From positions 62,001-126,000 of the forward strand of contig NZ_LMCF01000024.1 of NCBI RefSeq assembly GCF_001623075.1: a stretch of DNA of 64,000 nucleotides. Reading direction: 5' to 3'. The notes beneath the pieces were generated by a model. It did not search any database. It saw only the letters and a program-made list of their open reading frames with translations, and was not told the origin of the DNA. This document shows positions 36,210-46,704 of the stretch, piece by piece. How positions within the stretch are numbered: position 1 is the stretch's first letter; each line of letters begins with the position of its first letter. The stretch comes from Pseudovibrio sp. Ad37 (lineage in GTDB: Bacteria; Pseudomonadota; Alphaproteobacteria; Rhizobiales; Stappiaceae). The position numbers were made by a program, and so were the translations under genes.

Positions 36210-36782
36210 ATGGAAATAACAGTGCTTCAATATTTTCAAGCGCAGGCCAAAAACAACGCTTGGGCGAATTATAGACTACTTTCCAGTTGCAAGAAGCTCT
36301 CTGACGATGAGCTAACTGCACAGCGGACAAGCTTTTTCCCTTCAATCCTTATGACACTGAATCATATCGTCACTGTGGATTGGTTCTATGTCAGTGCCCT
36401 AGAAGGAACGCCGCTCGGGATTAATGCATTTGATCCTGAGTACCCTTTTGAGCAACTGCCATCTCTTTTCGAAACTCAAAGAAACTCAGATCAGAAATTA
36501 ATTACACACATAGGTTCAATGGATCTCGTTGATCTCTCCAAAATACATGTGCTGAGAGATGACAAGCCTTTGAGTGAGCGAGCAGACAGGCTTCTTCTGC
36601 ATCTCTTCCAACATCAGACACACCATCGCGGGCAAGTGCATGCCATGTTGAGCGGAACTTCAGTCGCACCACCTCAGCTCGATGAGTTCTTTCTCAGCAA
36701 TGAGATGGAGCAGAAGGCCCGTAAGGATGACTTTGCCGCACTCGGGTTCTGTGAGGCAGACATTTGGCCCGATCGCGGGTGA
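36210..36782 (+). CDS. DinB-family protein
   Basis: This 190-residue DinB-like four-helix protein has metal-ligand His in LNHIVTVDWFY and in HLFQHQTHHRGQVHAML. Such proteins include thiol-S-transferases using bacillithiol or mycothiol and others without known function. Family members start with a xLQYFxAQAxNNAWAN stretch, so ATG 36210 is preferred over 36180. It converges on the IalB-like gene, with a shared terminator. Confidence 0.85.
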   Translation: MEITVLQYFQAQAKNNAWANYRLLSSCKKLSDDELTAQRTSFFPSILMTLNHIVTVDWFYVSALEGTPLGINAFDPEYPFEQLPSLFETQRNSDQKLITHIGSMDLVDLSKIHVLRDDKPLSERADRLLLHLFQHQTHHRGQVHAMLSGTSVAPPQLDEFFLSNEMEQKARKDDFAALGFCEADIWPDRG

Positions 36783-36823
36783 ATAGATAGTTATGCAGTA
36801 CCGTTTCCCGCGACTGAAAAGAC

Positions 36824-36857
36824 AAAAGCCGAGGCGATTTTTATCGTCTCGGCTTTT
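36824..36857. terminator. Bidirectional terminator, dinB/ialB
   Basis: A 15-bp stem with one G-T pair (AAAAGCCGAGGCGAT with ATCGTCTCGGCTTTT) and a 4-nt loop sits between convergent genes. The outer A/T pairs supply T runs for both directions. Confidence 0.9.
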
Positions 36858-36886
36858 GGATTATATTCGAAGAGAAGCACTCATGC

Positions 36887-37414
36887 TTAAGGCAGGGCAG
36901 CGATTGCTTCTTTCAGACCAGTCAGGGAAATCGGAATACCGATACCTTCTTCTGGTGTTTCAAAGATAATGAAGGTTGCAGTCTGACCGGTTGTGAGCTT
37001 GTCGATCAGATCCTTTTCCAGCATCGCTTCAGAAACGCAACCGCTTGGAGCAGGCAGACAGCGGATGAATGGCATCCGGCCAACATCTTTACCATCTACA
37101 TTCAGGCCAAGTTGCATAGGCAGCAAAACGCCAAGTGGAGCGAGAATGCGCAAAACGGTCGCTTGCTGGTCAGCCGTCCTAAGAATAATCGCTGTCAGAC
37201 CCACAGTATCACGTGCAGAATCTGTCACACTTTGAATAAGAGCACACTGCTCGACGTTGGAGCCCGGAGATTTGGCGCAACGCTGCTGCCAATCACCAAA
37301 CTCGCCTTTGAGTTCGCCAAGTGCTTGTTGAGCATGACCCGCTCCGGAAAATCCGGCGGCACCCGCCACTGTCATCGCAACTGTTAGAGTCAGCGTGCGT
37401 AAAAACTGCTTCAA
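36887..37414 (-). CDS. IalB-family invasion-associated protein
   Basis: This 175-residue protein has a signal peptide (cleavage near GHAQ-QA, about residue 29) and an IalB domain (FGDWQQRCAKS, IRCLPAPSGCVSEAMLEKDL). Four Cys are seen in the mature part, probably two disulfides. IalB was named in Bartonella for its role in erythrocyte invasion, but most family members belong to free-living Alphaproteobacteria, so the name should not be read as virulence. The start is TTG with GGAGG 8 nt upstream. It is periplasmic or outer-membrane-associated. Confidence 0.87.
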   Translation of the reverse strand: MKQFLRTLTLTVAMTVAGAAGFSGAGHAQQALGELKGEFGDWQQRCAKSPGSNVEQCALIQSVTDSARDTVGLTAIILRTADQQATVLRILAPLGVLLPMQLGLNVDGKDVGRMPFIRCLPAPSGCVSEAMLEKDLIDKLTTGQTATFIIFETPEEGIGIPISLTGLKEAIAALP

Positions 37415-37756
37415 AAAACCTTCCTCCAGTTCACCGGCTGTGCAGTGTCTGTCTCCCCAGCCAGCCAGCGTGGGGTGTTTCCCTAAAATATTGGAATACC
37501 GCTCCTGACGTCAAAGCGCAAACTGGCATTCTTGGCTGTCCACTTAACTGACGAGGAAGGAGGGATCCAGCTCTCATTGTTCATGCCGAGGTAACGTTCC
37601 TTTTTGCCGATAAAGTGACGATTTAGTGAGTGAATTGGGACGCATAGATGGAAATGATCGATTTTCTATATAGGGAGAAGTAACTAGGTGAAAACAGCGT
37701 AGATCATTCAAAATCCAATTGCATCTGCGGATTTCTTATGTTTTTTGTCCATCTCA

Positions 37757-37770
37757 TTGATTTAAGTCAA
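37757..37770 (+). promoter_or_regulatory. Candidate FNR/FixK box
   Basis: TTGATTTAAGTCAA matches the FNR/FnrL/FixK consensus TTGAT-N4-ATCAA at nine of ten fixed positions, and the core TTGA-N6-TCAA is perfect. It lies about 190 nt upstream of ctaC, in position to link oxidase expression to oxygen. Confidence 0.65.
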
Positions 37771-37778
37771 GTGATGCT

Positions 37779-37793
37779 GCGACTTATAGTCGC
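37779..37793 (+). promoter_or_regulatory. Candidate RegA/PrrA-type box
   Basis: GCGACTTATAGTCGC is a perfect inverted repeat that also fits the GCGNC-N5-GNCGC pattern described for RegA/PrrA/RegR redox regulators. It lies 8 nt downstream of the FNR-type box and upstream of ctaC. Confidence 0.55.
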
Positions 37794-37962
37794 TATAACC
37801 TTAGGGGAATCGCGTAGAAACCCTTATTGGGTTATTATGTCGCAGATATTCACGCAGGTGTGAGGACTGGTCGGACGGGCCAACGTGGGCACCTCACATG
37901 TGTGGACAAGAAGAGGATTGTCGTTTCGACGGCATTAAGAGGGACAGGGAGCGCAAGACGTG

Positions 37963-38895
37963 ATGAAGCTCTTGAAGCATCACCTGGCGACCATTGCCGC
38001 AACTATGGCAATCGGGTTGACGGGTTTTATGGCTAGTGCAGTCAATGCAGCACAGCCAACGCCGTGGCAGATGGGTATGCAGCCTGCGGCGACAACAGTG
38101 ATGAAAGATATTCGCTGGTTTAACGATTTTACGCTGATCATTATCTCAGCAATTACAGTGTTCGTAGCACTTCTGTTGCTCATCGTGATATTCAGATTTC
38201 GCAAGAAGGCGAACCCAACGCCATCTCGCACTTCACACAACACCATGATCGAGGTCGTTTGGACAGTTGTTCCAATCCTCATTCTGGTGATGATCTCAGT
38301 TCCGTCTTTCCGTTTGCTCTTCAAACAGCTTGATATCCCTGAATACGAAATGACCATCAAGGCAACTGGTTACCAGTGGTATTGGGGTTATGAGTATGCA
38401 GATGAAGGCATGGAAGATGTTTCATTCGATGCTTATATGCTTGAAGATGCTTCTGAATTAGCAAAAGACAACTATGATCAATCTCGCGAAGCTCTCAAGC
38501 CAAATGAACCACGTCTACTGGCTGCCGACTACAACATTGTTGTCCCAGTCAATACCACAGTGCGTGTTCAGGTAACCGCAGCAGACGTGATCCACTCATT
38601 TGCTGTTCCTGCCTTCGGTATCAAGATCGACGCTGTTCCATACCGCCTCAATGAAACCTGGTTCCGTGCTGATAATACCGGCATGTTCTACGGCCAATGT
38701 TCCGAGCTATGCGGAACACGTCATGCTTTCATGCCAATTGCCGTACAGGTTGTGACCAAAGAACAGTATCAGGCCTGGGCCGAAGCTGCTCGGTCGGACG
38801 TCGACGAAGCAAACACACTCCTCGCAAAACTGATTGCTGATGAGAAGAAGGTTGCTGCTGTCGCAGCCACTGACGTGAAGGTTGTGTCCCGTTAA
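37963..38895 (+). CDS. ctaC: Cytochrome c oxidase subunit II
   Basis: This is the CuA subunit of the aa3-type oxidase that receives electrons from cytochrome c. A signal peptide (to about residue 31, ASAVNA-AQ) is followed by two membrane helices (about 50-75, 90-115). The periplasmic cupredoxin domain carries KATGYQWYWGYEY and the CuA site GQCSELCGTRHAFM near residue 246. GTG 37960 immediately precedes ATG 37963 and either may start, with GGGAG 8-11 nt upstream. It is the first gene of the ctaC-D-B-coxF-G-E-DUF983-surf1 operon. Confidence 0.96.
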   Translation: MKLLKHHLATIAATMAIGLTGFMASAVNAAQPTPWQMGMQPAATTVMKDIRWFNDFTLIIISAITVFVALLLLIVIFRFRKKANPTPSRTSHNTMIEVVWTVVPILILVMISVPSFRLLFKQLDIPEYEMTIKATGYQWYWGYEYADEGMEDVSFDAYMLEDASELAKDNYDQSREALKPNEPRLLAADYNIVVPVNTTVRVQVTAADVIHSFAVPAFGIKIDAVPYRLNETWFRADNTGMFYGQCSELCGTRHAFMPIAVQVVTKEQYQAWAEAARSDVDEANTLLAKLIADEKKVAAVAATDVKVVSR

Positions 38896-38932
38896 TCGGG
38901 ACCACTGATTGAGCCGAGTATGCGCGCGTTAA

Positions 38933-40570
<1,638 letters not shown>

Positions 40571-40711
40571 CTGCATCGAAATTGCCGGGGGCGTGTAAGC
40601 GCCCTCGGTTCTAGCTAAAGCACAAGCCCGGAAGTGCTCCAATGTTCCGGGGATGAAGACTAGAACGCTGAAAAACGGCACAGGCTTCAATATCGCGACA
40701 GAGGTACAGGC

Positions 40712-41644
40712 ATGACAATGCTGGAACAGACACAAGGACTTCATGAGGATGCAACCGACCTTGGTGGTCGTGGAAGTGTTTCTGATTACATCGCGCTGCT
40801 CAAGCCGCGGGTAATGTCTCTTGTTGTGTTCACAGCAGCTGTTGGTCTGGTCATGGCTCCAGGCAATCAGCACCCAGTCCTCAGCTTCATTTCTATTCTT
40901 TGCATCGCCATTGGTGGTGGTGCATCTGGTGCGTTGAACATGTGGTGGGATGCAGACATTGATGCTATCATGTCTCGCACTAAAAAGCGCCCGATCCCGG
41001 CAGGCAAAATTACACGTCAGGAAGCCTTTGCTTTTGGCATGATTTTGTCCTTCGGTTCGGTCCTGACCCTAGGTCTGGTGGCAAACTGGATGGCCGCTGG
41101 CCTGCTGGCATTCACGATCTTCTTTTACGTGGTCATCTACACAATGTGGCTCAAGCGCAGCACGCCGCAGAACATCGTTATCGGTGGTGCAGCTGGCGCG
41201 CTTCCGCCAATGGTCGGCTGGGCAGCTGTTACAGGTGACGTTACGCTGGTCAGCATTGCACTGTTCATGATCACCTTCACTTGGACACCTCCACACTTCT
41301 GGGCTTTGGCGCTGGTTAAAAACGGCGACTATCAGGCTGCTGGCGTCCCAATGTTGCCGGTCGTCGCAGGCGAAACCGCGACCCGTCACCAAATCGTTTT
41401 GTATTCTTTGTTGTTGCTACCGGTTGGTATGGCACCATACTTCCTAGGCTTTGCCTCCGTATTTTATGGTGTTGGTTCTGCCATGCTTGGTTTGGTATTC
41501 CTCGGTTATGCGATCCGTGTCTGGAGAGTGCGCGAGGGTGATGCAGCCAAGAAAACAGCGATGTCTCTCTTTAAGTTCTCTTTGTTCTATCTCATGCTGA
41601 TTTTTGCTGGGTTGCTCGCTGAGAACATGATTAGTCTGGTCTAA
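40712..41644 (+). CDS. ctaB: Haem O synthase (protohaem farnesyltransferase)
   Basis: This 310-residue membrane prenyltransferase of the UbiA superfamily adds farnesyl to protohaem IX, giving haem O for the oxidase. The first Asp-rich motif is [21 protein letters not shown]; the second region [16 protein letters not shown] is the CtaB/COX10 signature. About nine helices. It lies between ctaD and the accessory assembly genes, as usual in the group. Confidence 0.97.
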   Translation: MTMLEQTQGLHEDATDLGGRGSVSDYIALLKPRVMSLVVFTAAVGLVMAPGNQHPVLSFISILCIAIGGGASGALNMWWDADIDAIMSRTKKRPIPAGKITRQEAFAFGMILSFGSVLTLGLVANWMAAGLLAFTIFFYVVIYTMWLKRSTPQNIVIGGAAGALPPMVGWAAVTGDVTLVSIALFMITFTWTPPHFWALALVKNGDYQAAGVPMLPVVAGETATRHQIVLYSLLLLPVGMAPYFLGFASVFYGVGSAMLGLVFLGYAIRVWRVREGDAAKKTAMSLFKFSLFYLMLIFAGLLAENMISLV

Positions 41645-41667
41645 CGCATAACTGGAAAGAGAAGAAA

Positions 41668-41823
41668 ATGAGCAAGCAAAAAGCAGTTCTTTCTGAAGAG
41701 CAAATCAAGACCCGCCGCGGGCGTTCAGTGGCTCTTGCAGTCACACTCGGCGTTCTTGTTGCTATGTTTTATGTGATCACCATCGTGAAGCTCGGTCCGG
41801 GCATCATGGATCGTCCACTGTAA
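41668..41823 (+). CDS. CoxF-like small membrane protein
   Basis: This 51-residue protein has a basic N-terminus (SEEQIKTRRGRS), one membrane helix (VALAVTLGVLVAMFYVITIV) and the short end KLGPGIMDRPL. A protein of this size and pattern, often called CoxF, lies between ctaB and ctaG in many Hyphomicrobiales. Role unknown; likely an oxidase assembly helper or small subunit. AAAGAGAAGA precedes the ATG. The gene ends 9 bp before ctaG. Confidence 0.85.
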   Translation: MSKQKAVLSEEQIKTRRGRSVALAVTLGVLVAMFYVITIVKLGPGIMDRPL

Positions 41824-41832
41824 GAGACGCAA

Positions 41833-42456
41833 ATGACTGATCAAAAACAAAAAACAGCAGAACAAGCCAAAGTAAATCGCAGCAATGCAACCGTTGCTGT
41901 GATTTGCGGTGGTATATTCTTTGGAATGGTTGGTTTGTCCTTTGCAGCTGTCCCGCTTTATCAGCTCTTCTGTCAGGTGACAGGCTATGGTGGAACAACA
42001 CAGCGTGCAGAAGAGGCATCCGATACGATCCTGGATCGTGAGATCATCGTGAGCTTTGACGCCAACGTCGCTCCGGGTCTGGATTGGGATTTCAAACCAA
42101 AACAAAAGAAAGTCCGCGTGAAGCTGGGTCAGATGACCGAGATCATGTACGAGGCCCAAAGCCTCGCACAGCATAGCTCTACTGGGACTTCCACATTCAA
42201 CGTGGCACCTTTCGAAGTAGGGGGCTACTTCAACAAAATTGATTGCTTCTGCTTTACCGAGCAACCGCTCAAGGCAGGAGAAAAGATCGATATGCCGGTC
42301 GTGTTTTTCATCGACCCGGAACTGGACAAGGACGAGAGCCTGAAGAACATTAAGGAAATCACCTTGTCCTACACATTCTTTGAATTGCCGAAAGACGGCG
42401 AGGAAGAAACAGCTGCAGTGGCTTCTCCAAGCGACGCGGCCACTGACAAGCTTTAG
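41833..42456 (+). CDS. ctaG: Cytochrome c oxidase assembly protein CtaG (Cox11)
   Basis: This 207-residue membrane-anchored copper chaperone delivers Cu to CuB of subunit I. One N-terminal helix (about 18-40) is followed by a periplasmic domain. It contains PLYQLFCQVTGYGGTTQ and the Cu(I)-binding CFCFTEQPL motif, both diagnostic of Cox11/CtaG. It sits between coxF and ctaE. Confidence 0.96.
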   Translation: MTDQKQKTAEQAKVNRSNATVAVICGGIFFGMVGLSFAAVPLYQLFCQVTGYGGTTQRAEEASDTILDREIIVSFDANVAPGLDWDFKPKQKKVRVKLGQMTEIMYEAQSLAQHSSTGTSTFNVAPFEVGGYFNKIDCFCFTEQPLKAGEKIDMPVVFFIDPELDKDESLKNIKEITLSYTFFELPKDGEEETAAVASPSDAATDKL

Positions 42457-42514
42457 GTTGCGAGACGGATCTGCCTTTTGCAGAAGCGACCTTTTTTGAA
42501 ATGGGGAGAAAGAT

Positions 42515-43393
42515 ATGGCTGGTGTTAAAAACCACGATTATCACATTATCGAGCCAAGCCCATGGCCATTTGTTGGGTCAGTTGGGGCGCTGGTTATGGC
42601 AATCGGCGCGATTGTATTCATGCGCATGAGTGAGGGCGGCGTAAGCTTCTCGTTTCTGAGCAACGCTGATGGCGAAACAACCGTTGGCTTTACGCTGAAC
42701 GGTTGGGGCCTGTTTGCAATTGGTCTTACTATCGTTCTTTACACTATGTTTATGTGGTGGCGTGACACGGTTAAAGAATCTCGCGAAGGGCACCATACAC
42801 GCGTTGTATCCTTGCACCTGCGCTACGGCATGCTGCTGTTCATCCTGTCCGAGGTTATGTTCTTCGTTGCATGGTTCTGGGCATTCTTTGATGCATCCCT
42901 GTTCGCGGGTGAAGCCGCGCAGTTTGGCCGCGTTGAGCACACTGGTGGTGTTTGGCCTCCACAGGGCATCGAAACCTTCGATCCGTGGCACCTGCCACTG
43001 CTGAACACCTTGATCCTGCTTCTGTCCGGTACAACTGTAACCTGGGCACACCACGCATTGGTTCATGGGGACCGTGATGGCCTGAAATGGGGCCTGATCG
43101 CGACAGTCGTTCTGGGTGTGATCTTCACCATCTGTCAGGCCTACGAATACTCTCATGCAGCATTTGGCTTCTCCGAGAACATTTACGGCGCAACCTTCTT
43201 CATGGCGACAGGATTCCATGGCTTCCACGTGATCGTGGGCACCATCTTCCTCGCTGTGTGTTTGTTCCGCGCACTGGCTGGTCACTTCTCCACCACCAAG
43301 CACTTTGGCTTCGAGGCTGCTGCCTGGTACTGGCACTTTGTGGATGTGGTTTGGCTGTTCCTGTTTGCATCCGTTTACATCTGGGGCGGCTAA
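42515..43393 (+). CDS. ctaE: Cytochrome c oxidase subunit III
   Basis: This 292-residue membrane protein has seven expected helices. The motifs [29 protein letters not shown], shortened to [11 protein letters not shown], and [14 protein letters not shown] with terminal [16 protein letters not shown] are the subunit III signature. It stabilises the catalytic core and proton uptake. A terminator follows it, yet DUF983 and surf1 continue on the same strand. Confidence 0.97.
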   Translation: MAGVKNHDYHIIEPSPWPFVGSVGALVMAIGAIVFMRMSEGGVSFSFLSNADGETTVGFTLNGWGLFAIGLTIVLYTMFMWWRDTVKESREGHHTRVVSLHLRYGMLLFILSEVMFFVAWFWAFFDASLFAGEAAQFGRVEHTGGVWPPQGIETFDPWHLPLLNTLILLLSGTTVTWAHHALVHGDRDGLKWGLIATVVLGVIFTICQAYEYSHAAFGFSENIYGATFFMATGFHGFHVIVGTIFLAVCLFRALAGHFSTTKHFGFEAAAWYWHFVDVVWLFLFASVYIWGG

Positions 43394-43452
43394 GCTCGCG
43401 GCATTAGCCAAGAGTGGGTCTGGAATTCAGACGAAAAATGAAAAAAGATAAG

Positions 43453-43474
43453 GGCGGCGCAAGCCGCCTTTTTT
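43453..43474 (+). terminator. Terminator after ctaE
   Basis: A perfect 6-bp GC stem (GGCGGC with GCCGCC), 4-nt loop, and six T at 43469-43474. It should end most cox transcripts; DUF983-surf1 may need read-through or their own promoter. Confidence 0.88.
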
Positions 43475-43536
43475 ATATGTATATGACCTAGGTGCCTTGC
43501 CAGCGTTCAAAGTCACCTGTGTATCCGAGGCTTCGC

Positions 43537-43932
43537 ATGAGTGAGAGGAAGAAGACAAAGGCCTATCTTGGCCTTCCTGCCAATCCATTTTCAGCTGGTC
43601 TGCGCGGAAAATGTCCACGGTGCGGGGAAGGGCCATTGTTTCAGGGTCTACTAAACCTGCGTGCGTCTTGTTCCAGATGCGGTCTTTCCTATGACTTTGC
43701 AGATTCTGGAGACGGGCCTGCAGTCTTTGTCATTCTCATTCTGGGGTTTATTCTTGTTGGTGGTGTTTTGTTCGTTGAGTTTGCGTACGAACCTCCACTC
43801 TGGCTGCATTTGATTATCTGGGCACCCGTAACTGTGGTGTTGAGTGTGACGCTTCTGCGCATACTCAAAGGCCTGTTGATTGCATTGCAGTACAAGAACA
43901 ATGCAGCGGAAGGAAAGCTTGATGATCGCTGA
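43537..43932 (+). CDS. DUF983 membrane protein
   Basis: This 131-residue protein has a zinc-ribbon-like start (GKCPRCGEGPLFQ ... CSRCGLSYDF, two CxxC pairs) and two membrane helices (about 70-90, 97-118). DUF983 genes accompany surf1 and ctaE in Alphaproteobacteria, suggesting a part in oxidase assembly. ATG 43537 has GAGG 6 nt upstream; the upstream start at 43492 lacks homology. It overlaps surf1 by 11 nt. Confidence 0.88.
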   Translation: MSERKKTKAYLGLPANPFSAGLRGKCPRCGEGPLFQGLLNLRASCSRCGLSYDFADSGDGPAVFVILILGFILVGGVLFVEFAYEPPLWLHLIIWAPVTVVLSVTLLRILKGLLIALQYKNNAAEGKLDDR

Positions 43933-45007
43933 AAGGGAGATTGGCGATGCTTCATCTGATTCAAAGCCTGCGCGAAAAAACGATGTCGCCTGGCATGAGG
44001 AACCTGAGCCGGTTCCTGAACACACTCATCGCAACACGAGAAAAAACAAAGATAACACCGTGACTGATGATCAAATGGAACATGACGACACTGATGCTGA
44101 GGAAACAGTAGCAAAGCCTGGGCTAGTTGCATTTCTCAAACGCTACTGGATCTTGCACCTGTGTGCTGCAGTTGGGCTAGCTATTCTTGCCAATCTGAGT
44201 TTGTGGCAGTTCAATCGTCTGGATGAAAAGGTGGCGTTGATTGCGCGCGCTGAAGTACGGGCGACTGAACCTGCTGTTGCAGCGCCCGGCCCGGCAACCT
44301 GGGAAGATATGTCGAGCGATGAAATCGACTATATGCCTGTTGAGCTGTCTGGCCAGTTTATTATCGGCGAGCTGTACTACTTTGATACCCTGACCAAGCC
44401 GAAAGGCCCACTGGGCGGGCAGGGGTATTTTGTCTACGCACCCTTCATCACGAATGACGGCTGGAACGTTTTGGTCAACCGCGGCTTTGTTCCAATTGAT
44501 CGTAAAGAGTTCAGCACACGTTTGGGTTCAGCTCCACCGCGCGGACAAATAACCATATCCGGCCTTGCCCGCAGAGCCGAAGTGGCGAGCATGTTCTCCG
44601 CAGAACCAAACCAGAAGACCAATGTGTGGTATGTGCGCGAACCGAAGGTTATGGCTGAAGCTATGGGATTGCTCCCGGACCAGACCGCGCCCTACACGAT
44701 TGACCTTCAGGAGACAGTAAGCGTTGCTGGTGATCTGCCTCAGGCAGGTGAGACCCGTATGACGTTCTCTAACAATCACCTGCAATATGCCTTCACATGG
44801 GCAGGTCTGGCACTCACTCTGGTCGGCGTCTACTTTGCCTTCCTGATCAAAGCATGGCTGGATCGGGGCAAGGTCTCTTCTGAGAATGAAGATGACGATG
44901 ATGAAGACGACGATGATTTTGATGCGGAAGAGGAAAAACGGAAGGCTGATCGCTTCCGGATGATATCTGACGCGGCAAGGCGCAAGCGAAATAAATTTCA
45001 GCGATAG
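43922..45007 (+). CDS. SURF1-family oxidase assembly protein
   Basis: This 361-residue protein has two membrane helices bracketing a periplasmic domain, as in SURF1/Shy1, which helps haem a insertion. The motifs LANLSLWQFNRLDEK and GGQGYFVYAPFITNDGWNVLVNRGFVP, and the C-terminal SNNHLQYAFTWAGLALTLVGVY, are hallmarks. It is longer than usual: a charged N-terminal extension of about 70 residues and a C-terminal run of Asp/Glu (about 14 acidic residues) then a basic end. ATG 43922 has GGAAGG 7 nt upstream and overlaps DUF983 by 11 nt. Confidence 0.93.
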   Translation: MIAEREIGDASSDSKPARKNDVAWHEEPEPVPEHTHRNTRKNKDNTVTDDQMEHDDTDAEETVAKPGLVAFLKRYWILHLCAAVGLAILANLSLWQFNRLDEKVALIARAEVRATEPAVAAPGPATWEDMSSDEIDYMPVELSGQFIIGELYYFDTLTKPKGPLGGQGYFVYAPFITNDGWNVLVNRGFVPIDRKEFSTRLGSAPPRGQITISGLARRAEVASMFSAEPNQKTNVWYVREPKVMAEAMGLLPDQTAPYTIDLQETVSVAGDLPQAGETRMTFSNNHLQYAFTWAGLALTLVGVYFAFLIKAWLDRGKVSSENEDDDDEDDDDFDAEEEKRKADRFRMISDAARRKRNKFQR

Positions 45008-45010
45008 ACC

Positions 45011-45037
45011 GCAAAAAAGGGGAGCATGGCTCCCCTT
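45011..45037 (-). terminator. Terminator of peroxiredoxin gene
   Basis: A perfect 9-bp stem (AAGGGGAGC with GCTCCCCTT) and a 3-nt loop are followed on the minus strand by T4-6. It lies between convergent surf1 and peroxiredoxin genes and may serve both. Confidence 0.87.
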
Positions 45038-45059
45038 AAACGTTCTTGGACAACTTGCT

Positions 45060-45545
45060 TTATAGCTGAGAAAGAATGTTCTCAGCAGAGGAGATCGTTG
45101 CTTCTCCCGGAGTTTCTTCAATATTAAGAGAAGCCAGCACGCCATCTTTCACGATCATGGAATAGCGCTTGGAACGGATGCCCATACCAAAGGCGCTTGC
45201 GTCAAGCTCAAGGCCAACTGCCTTTGTGAAATCAGCGCTGCCATCGGCGAGGAAGAGGATCTTGTCATCAGCGCGTGTGTCTCGCGCCCAGGCACCCATG
45301 ACAAACGCGTCGTTCACGGAAACAACAGCAATTGTTTCGACGCCTTTTGCCTTGATAGCTTCTGCATTGTCGATGAAACCCGGCAGGTGGTTCAGATGGC
45401 AGGTTGGCGTGAACGCGCCAGGAACTGCGAACAGGACTACGGTTTTGCCGGCAAACAGCTCTTCACTGTTCGCATCCACTGGCCCGTCTGCACTCATGGT
45501 TTTGAATATAACACTTGGCAGCTTTTCGCCTACTTGAATGATCAT
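45060..45545 (-). CDS. Peroxiredoxin, Prx5-type
   Basis: This 161-residue thiol peroxidase reduces hydrogen peroxide and alkyl hydroperoxides. Peroxidatic Cys49 lies in VPGAFTPTCHLNHLPGF. Only this one Cys is obvious, so glutathione/glutaredoxin-dependent recycling (atypical, 1-Cys like) is likely. ATG 45545, preceded by GGGGGA, is preferred to 45578. It is flanked by its own terminator and the long hairpin 45622-45677. Confidence 0.92.
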   Translation of the reverse strand: MIIQVGEKLPSVIFKTMSADGPVDANSEELFAGKTVVLFAVPGAFTPTCHLNHLPGFIDNAEAIKAKGVETIAVVSVNDAFVMGAWARDTRADDKILFLADGSADFTKAVGLELDASAFGMGIRSKRYSMIVKDGVLASLNIEETPGEATISSAENILSQL

Positions 45546-45616
45546 GGAAAGTTCCCCCAATTTGCTTTTGCTGATCACAACTTAACAGACATCTCAATCA
45601 GAGGCCTGCATCTAAA

Positions 45617-45677
45617 AAGAAACGGGCTTCAGTTGTAGCTGCGAGCTCTCTATTTCGCAAATACAACTAAAGCCCGT
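45617..45677 (-). terminator. Long hairpin after DsbD-like gene
   Basis: The arms 45622-45644 and 45655-45677 pair over 23 positions with a few mismatches (ACGGGCTT at the base) and a 10-nt loop. On the minus strand it is followed by TTTCTTTTT, so it likely ends the DsbD-alpha-like transcript. Confidence 0.8.
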
Positions 45678-45685
45678 AAACAAGC

Positions 45686-46543
45686 TTATTTCGAAGCGCT
45701 GGCCTGAGGAACTGAAACGCTTTGAGTTTCCTCAAAAGCACCATCCTTAGTCACCAGTGTAAGGCGGAGCTCAATGTCGCTCACATCTTCTGGCAGTCCA
45801 ATGTAGGACATAGTCCAGTGTGCCCTGCCTTTTTTCACAGAGGTCAGCTTTGGCACGCCATGATAAGAACCAACTGGACCTTCAATGAAGAGCTCCGGCG
45901 ATTTGTCCTTGGAGGAGACTTTCGCGCTGATGTTTACAGTGCGGTCCTTGCCTTCTCCGGTGATTTTTATCTCTGGAAACAAGCTCGGCATGTCACCTTG
46001 CGTGATTGGAACCCGCGCAAACGCATCATTGACCAGTTTGTCAGCAACATCATCTTTCATCGTGGCCGCAGGAAAGACGAGTGAAACTTCTGCCTGTCCA
46101 GGGATACAAATGTCTTTGCAGATGCCAAAGGTCAGGTTTGCATTCAAAATGGCGGGGCGCCCGTCATCCATGCGTTTAATCAGCAAAGGCAGCACCACCT
46201 TATCTGAATAGATCAGAGATGTGGAAAATCCGTCAGAGTAAGCCTTAGGCGCGGGGAACATCAGCTCCGCGCTAGCTATATTGACTGAATTAACAAAGCT
46301 GGCTTCTGTCGGAATACCGGCTTCACCTGGATATCTCCAGTATGTGTGCCAGCCTTCTTCAAGGCGAAATTCAATCCCGCCGCGATAGAGGCCATCGGTG
46401 TTAGGCTCACTCGCACGTAAAAGGCGAACTGCACCGCCTTGAACAATAACCCATTCAGACACACTTGATGACAAGGCGCTTGAAACAGAGGCGGAGAGCA
46501 CCGCAGCAGCGATGAGGGTCGATTTGAAGAATCTAGAAATCAT
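45686..46543 (-). CDS. Periplasmic DsbD-alpha-like protein
   Basis: This 285-residue protein has a signal peptide (about residues 1-26) and a domain like the N-terminal alpha part of DsbD, the thiol-disulfide reductase. A Cys pair lies in GICKDICIPGQ (C142, C146), with GWHTYWRYPGEAG before it. The membrane and thioredoxin parts of DsbD are absent, so it should rely on a separate electron donor. Possible roles are cytochrome c maturation or periplasmic disulfide handling. It is divergent from yqgE. Confidence 0.85.
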   Translation of the reverse strand: MISRFFKSTLIAAAVLSASVSSALSSSVSEWVIVQGGAVRLLRASEPNTDGLYRGGIEFRLEEGWHTYWRYPGEAGIPTEASFVNSVNIASAELMFPAPKAYSDGFSTSLIYSDKVVLPLLIKRMDDGRPAILNANLTFGICKDICIPGQAEVSLVFPAATMKDDVADKLVNDAFARVPITQGDMPSLFPEIKITGEGKDRTVNISAKVSSKDKSPELFIEGPVGSYHGVPKLTSVKKGRAHWTMSYIGLPEDVSDIELRLTLVTKDGAFEETQSVSVPQASASK

Positions 46544-46573
46544 AGAGTCTATTTAAACGGTCCCTTTTCAAAT

Positions 46574-46704
46574 TCCCATTAAGATTGCCTCTCAGACAAT
46601 CAATGATCCGTGAACAATCTCACCTTTTTTCCACTGATCATTGATCACCGGAAAAATCCGTGAGTACCTATAATATAATTGCCTCTACACTGAACTGAGG
46701 CAAT
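46574..46704. promoter_or_regulatory. Inverted-repeat-rich yqgE control region
   Basis: Between the divergent DsbD-like and yqgE genes, ATCAATGATC (46599-46608) is perfectly inverted at 46636-46645. ATTGCCTC (46678-46685) is inverted at 46697-46704 with an 11-nt loop, and occurs again at 46575-46582. A TATAAT sits at 46669-46674. Several protein sites or RNA hairpins in the yqgE leader are possible. Confidence 0.5.

Larger units (their letters stand above)
37415..37959. other. Leader region of the cox operon
   Basis: This 545-bp divergent region separates the ialB-like and ctaC genes. Apart from the FNR-type and RegA-type boxes (separate entries) it holds a small hairpin AACCC-TTATT-GGGTT at 37819-37833. 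No gene is credible: the open frame at 37827-38036 overlaps ctaC and has no recognisable product. Confidence 0.6.

Noticed and set aside
36887-37414. Reading the IalB protein as evidence of a pathogen
   Set aside because: IalB-family proteins are widespread in free-living Alphaproteobacteria, and no other virulence gene is present.
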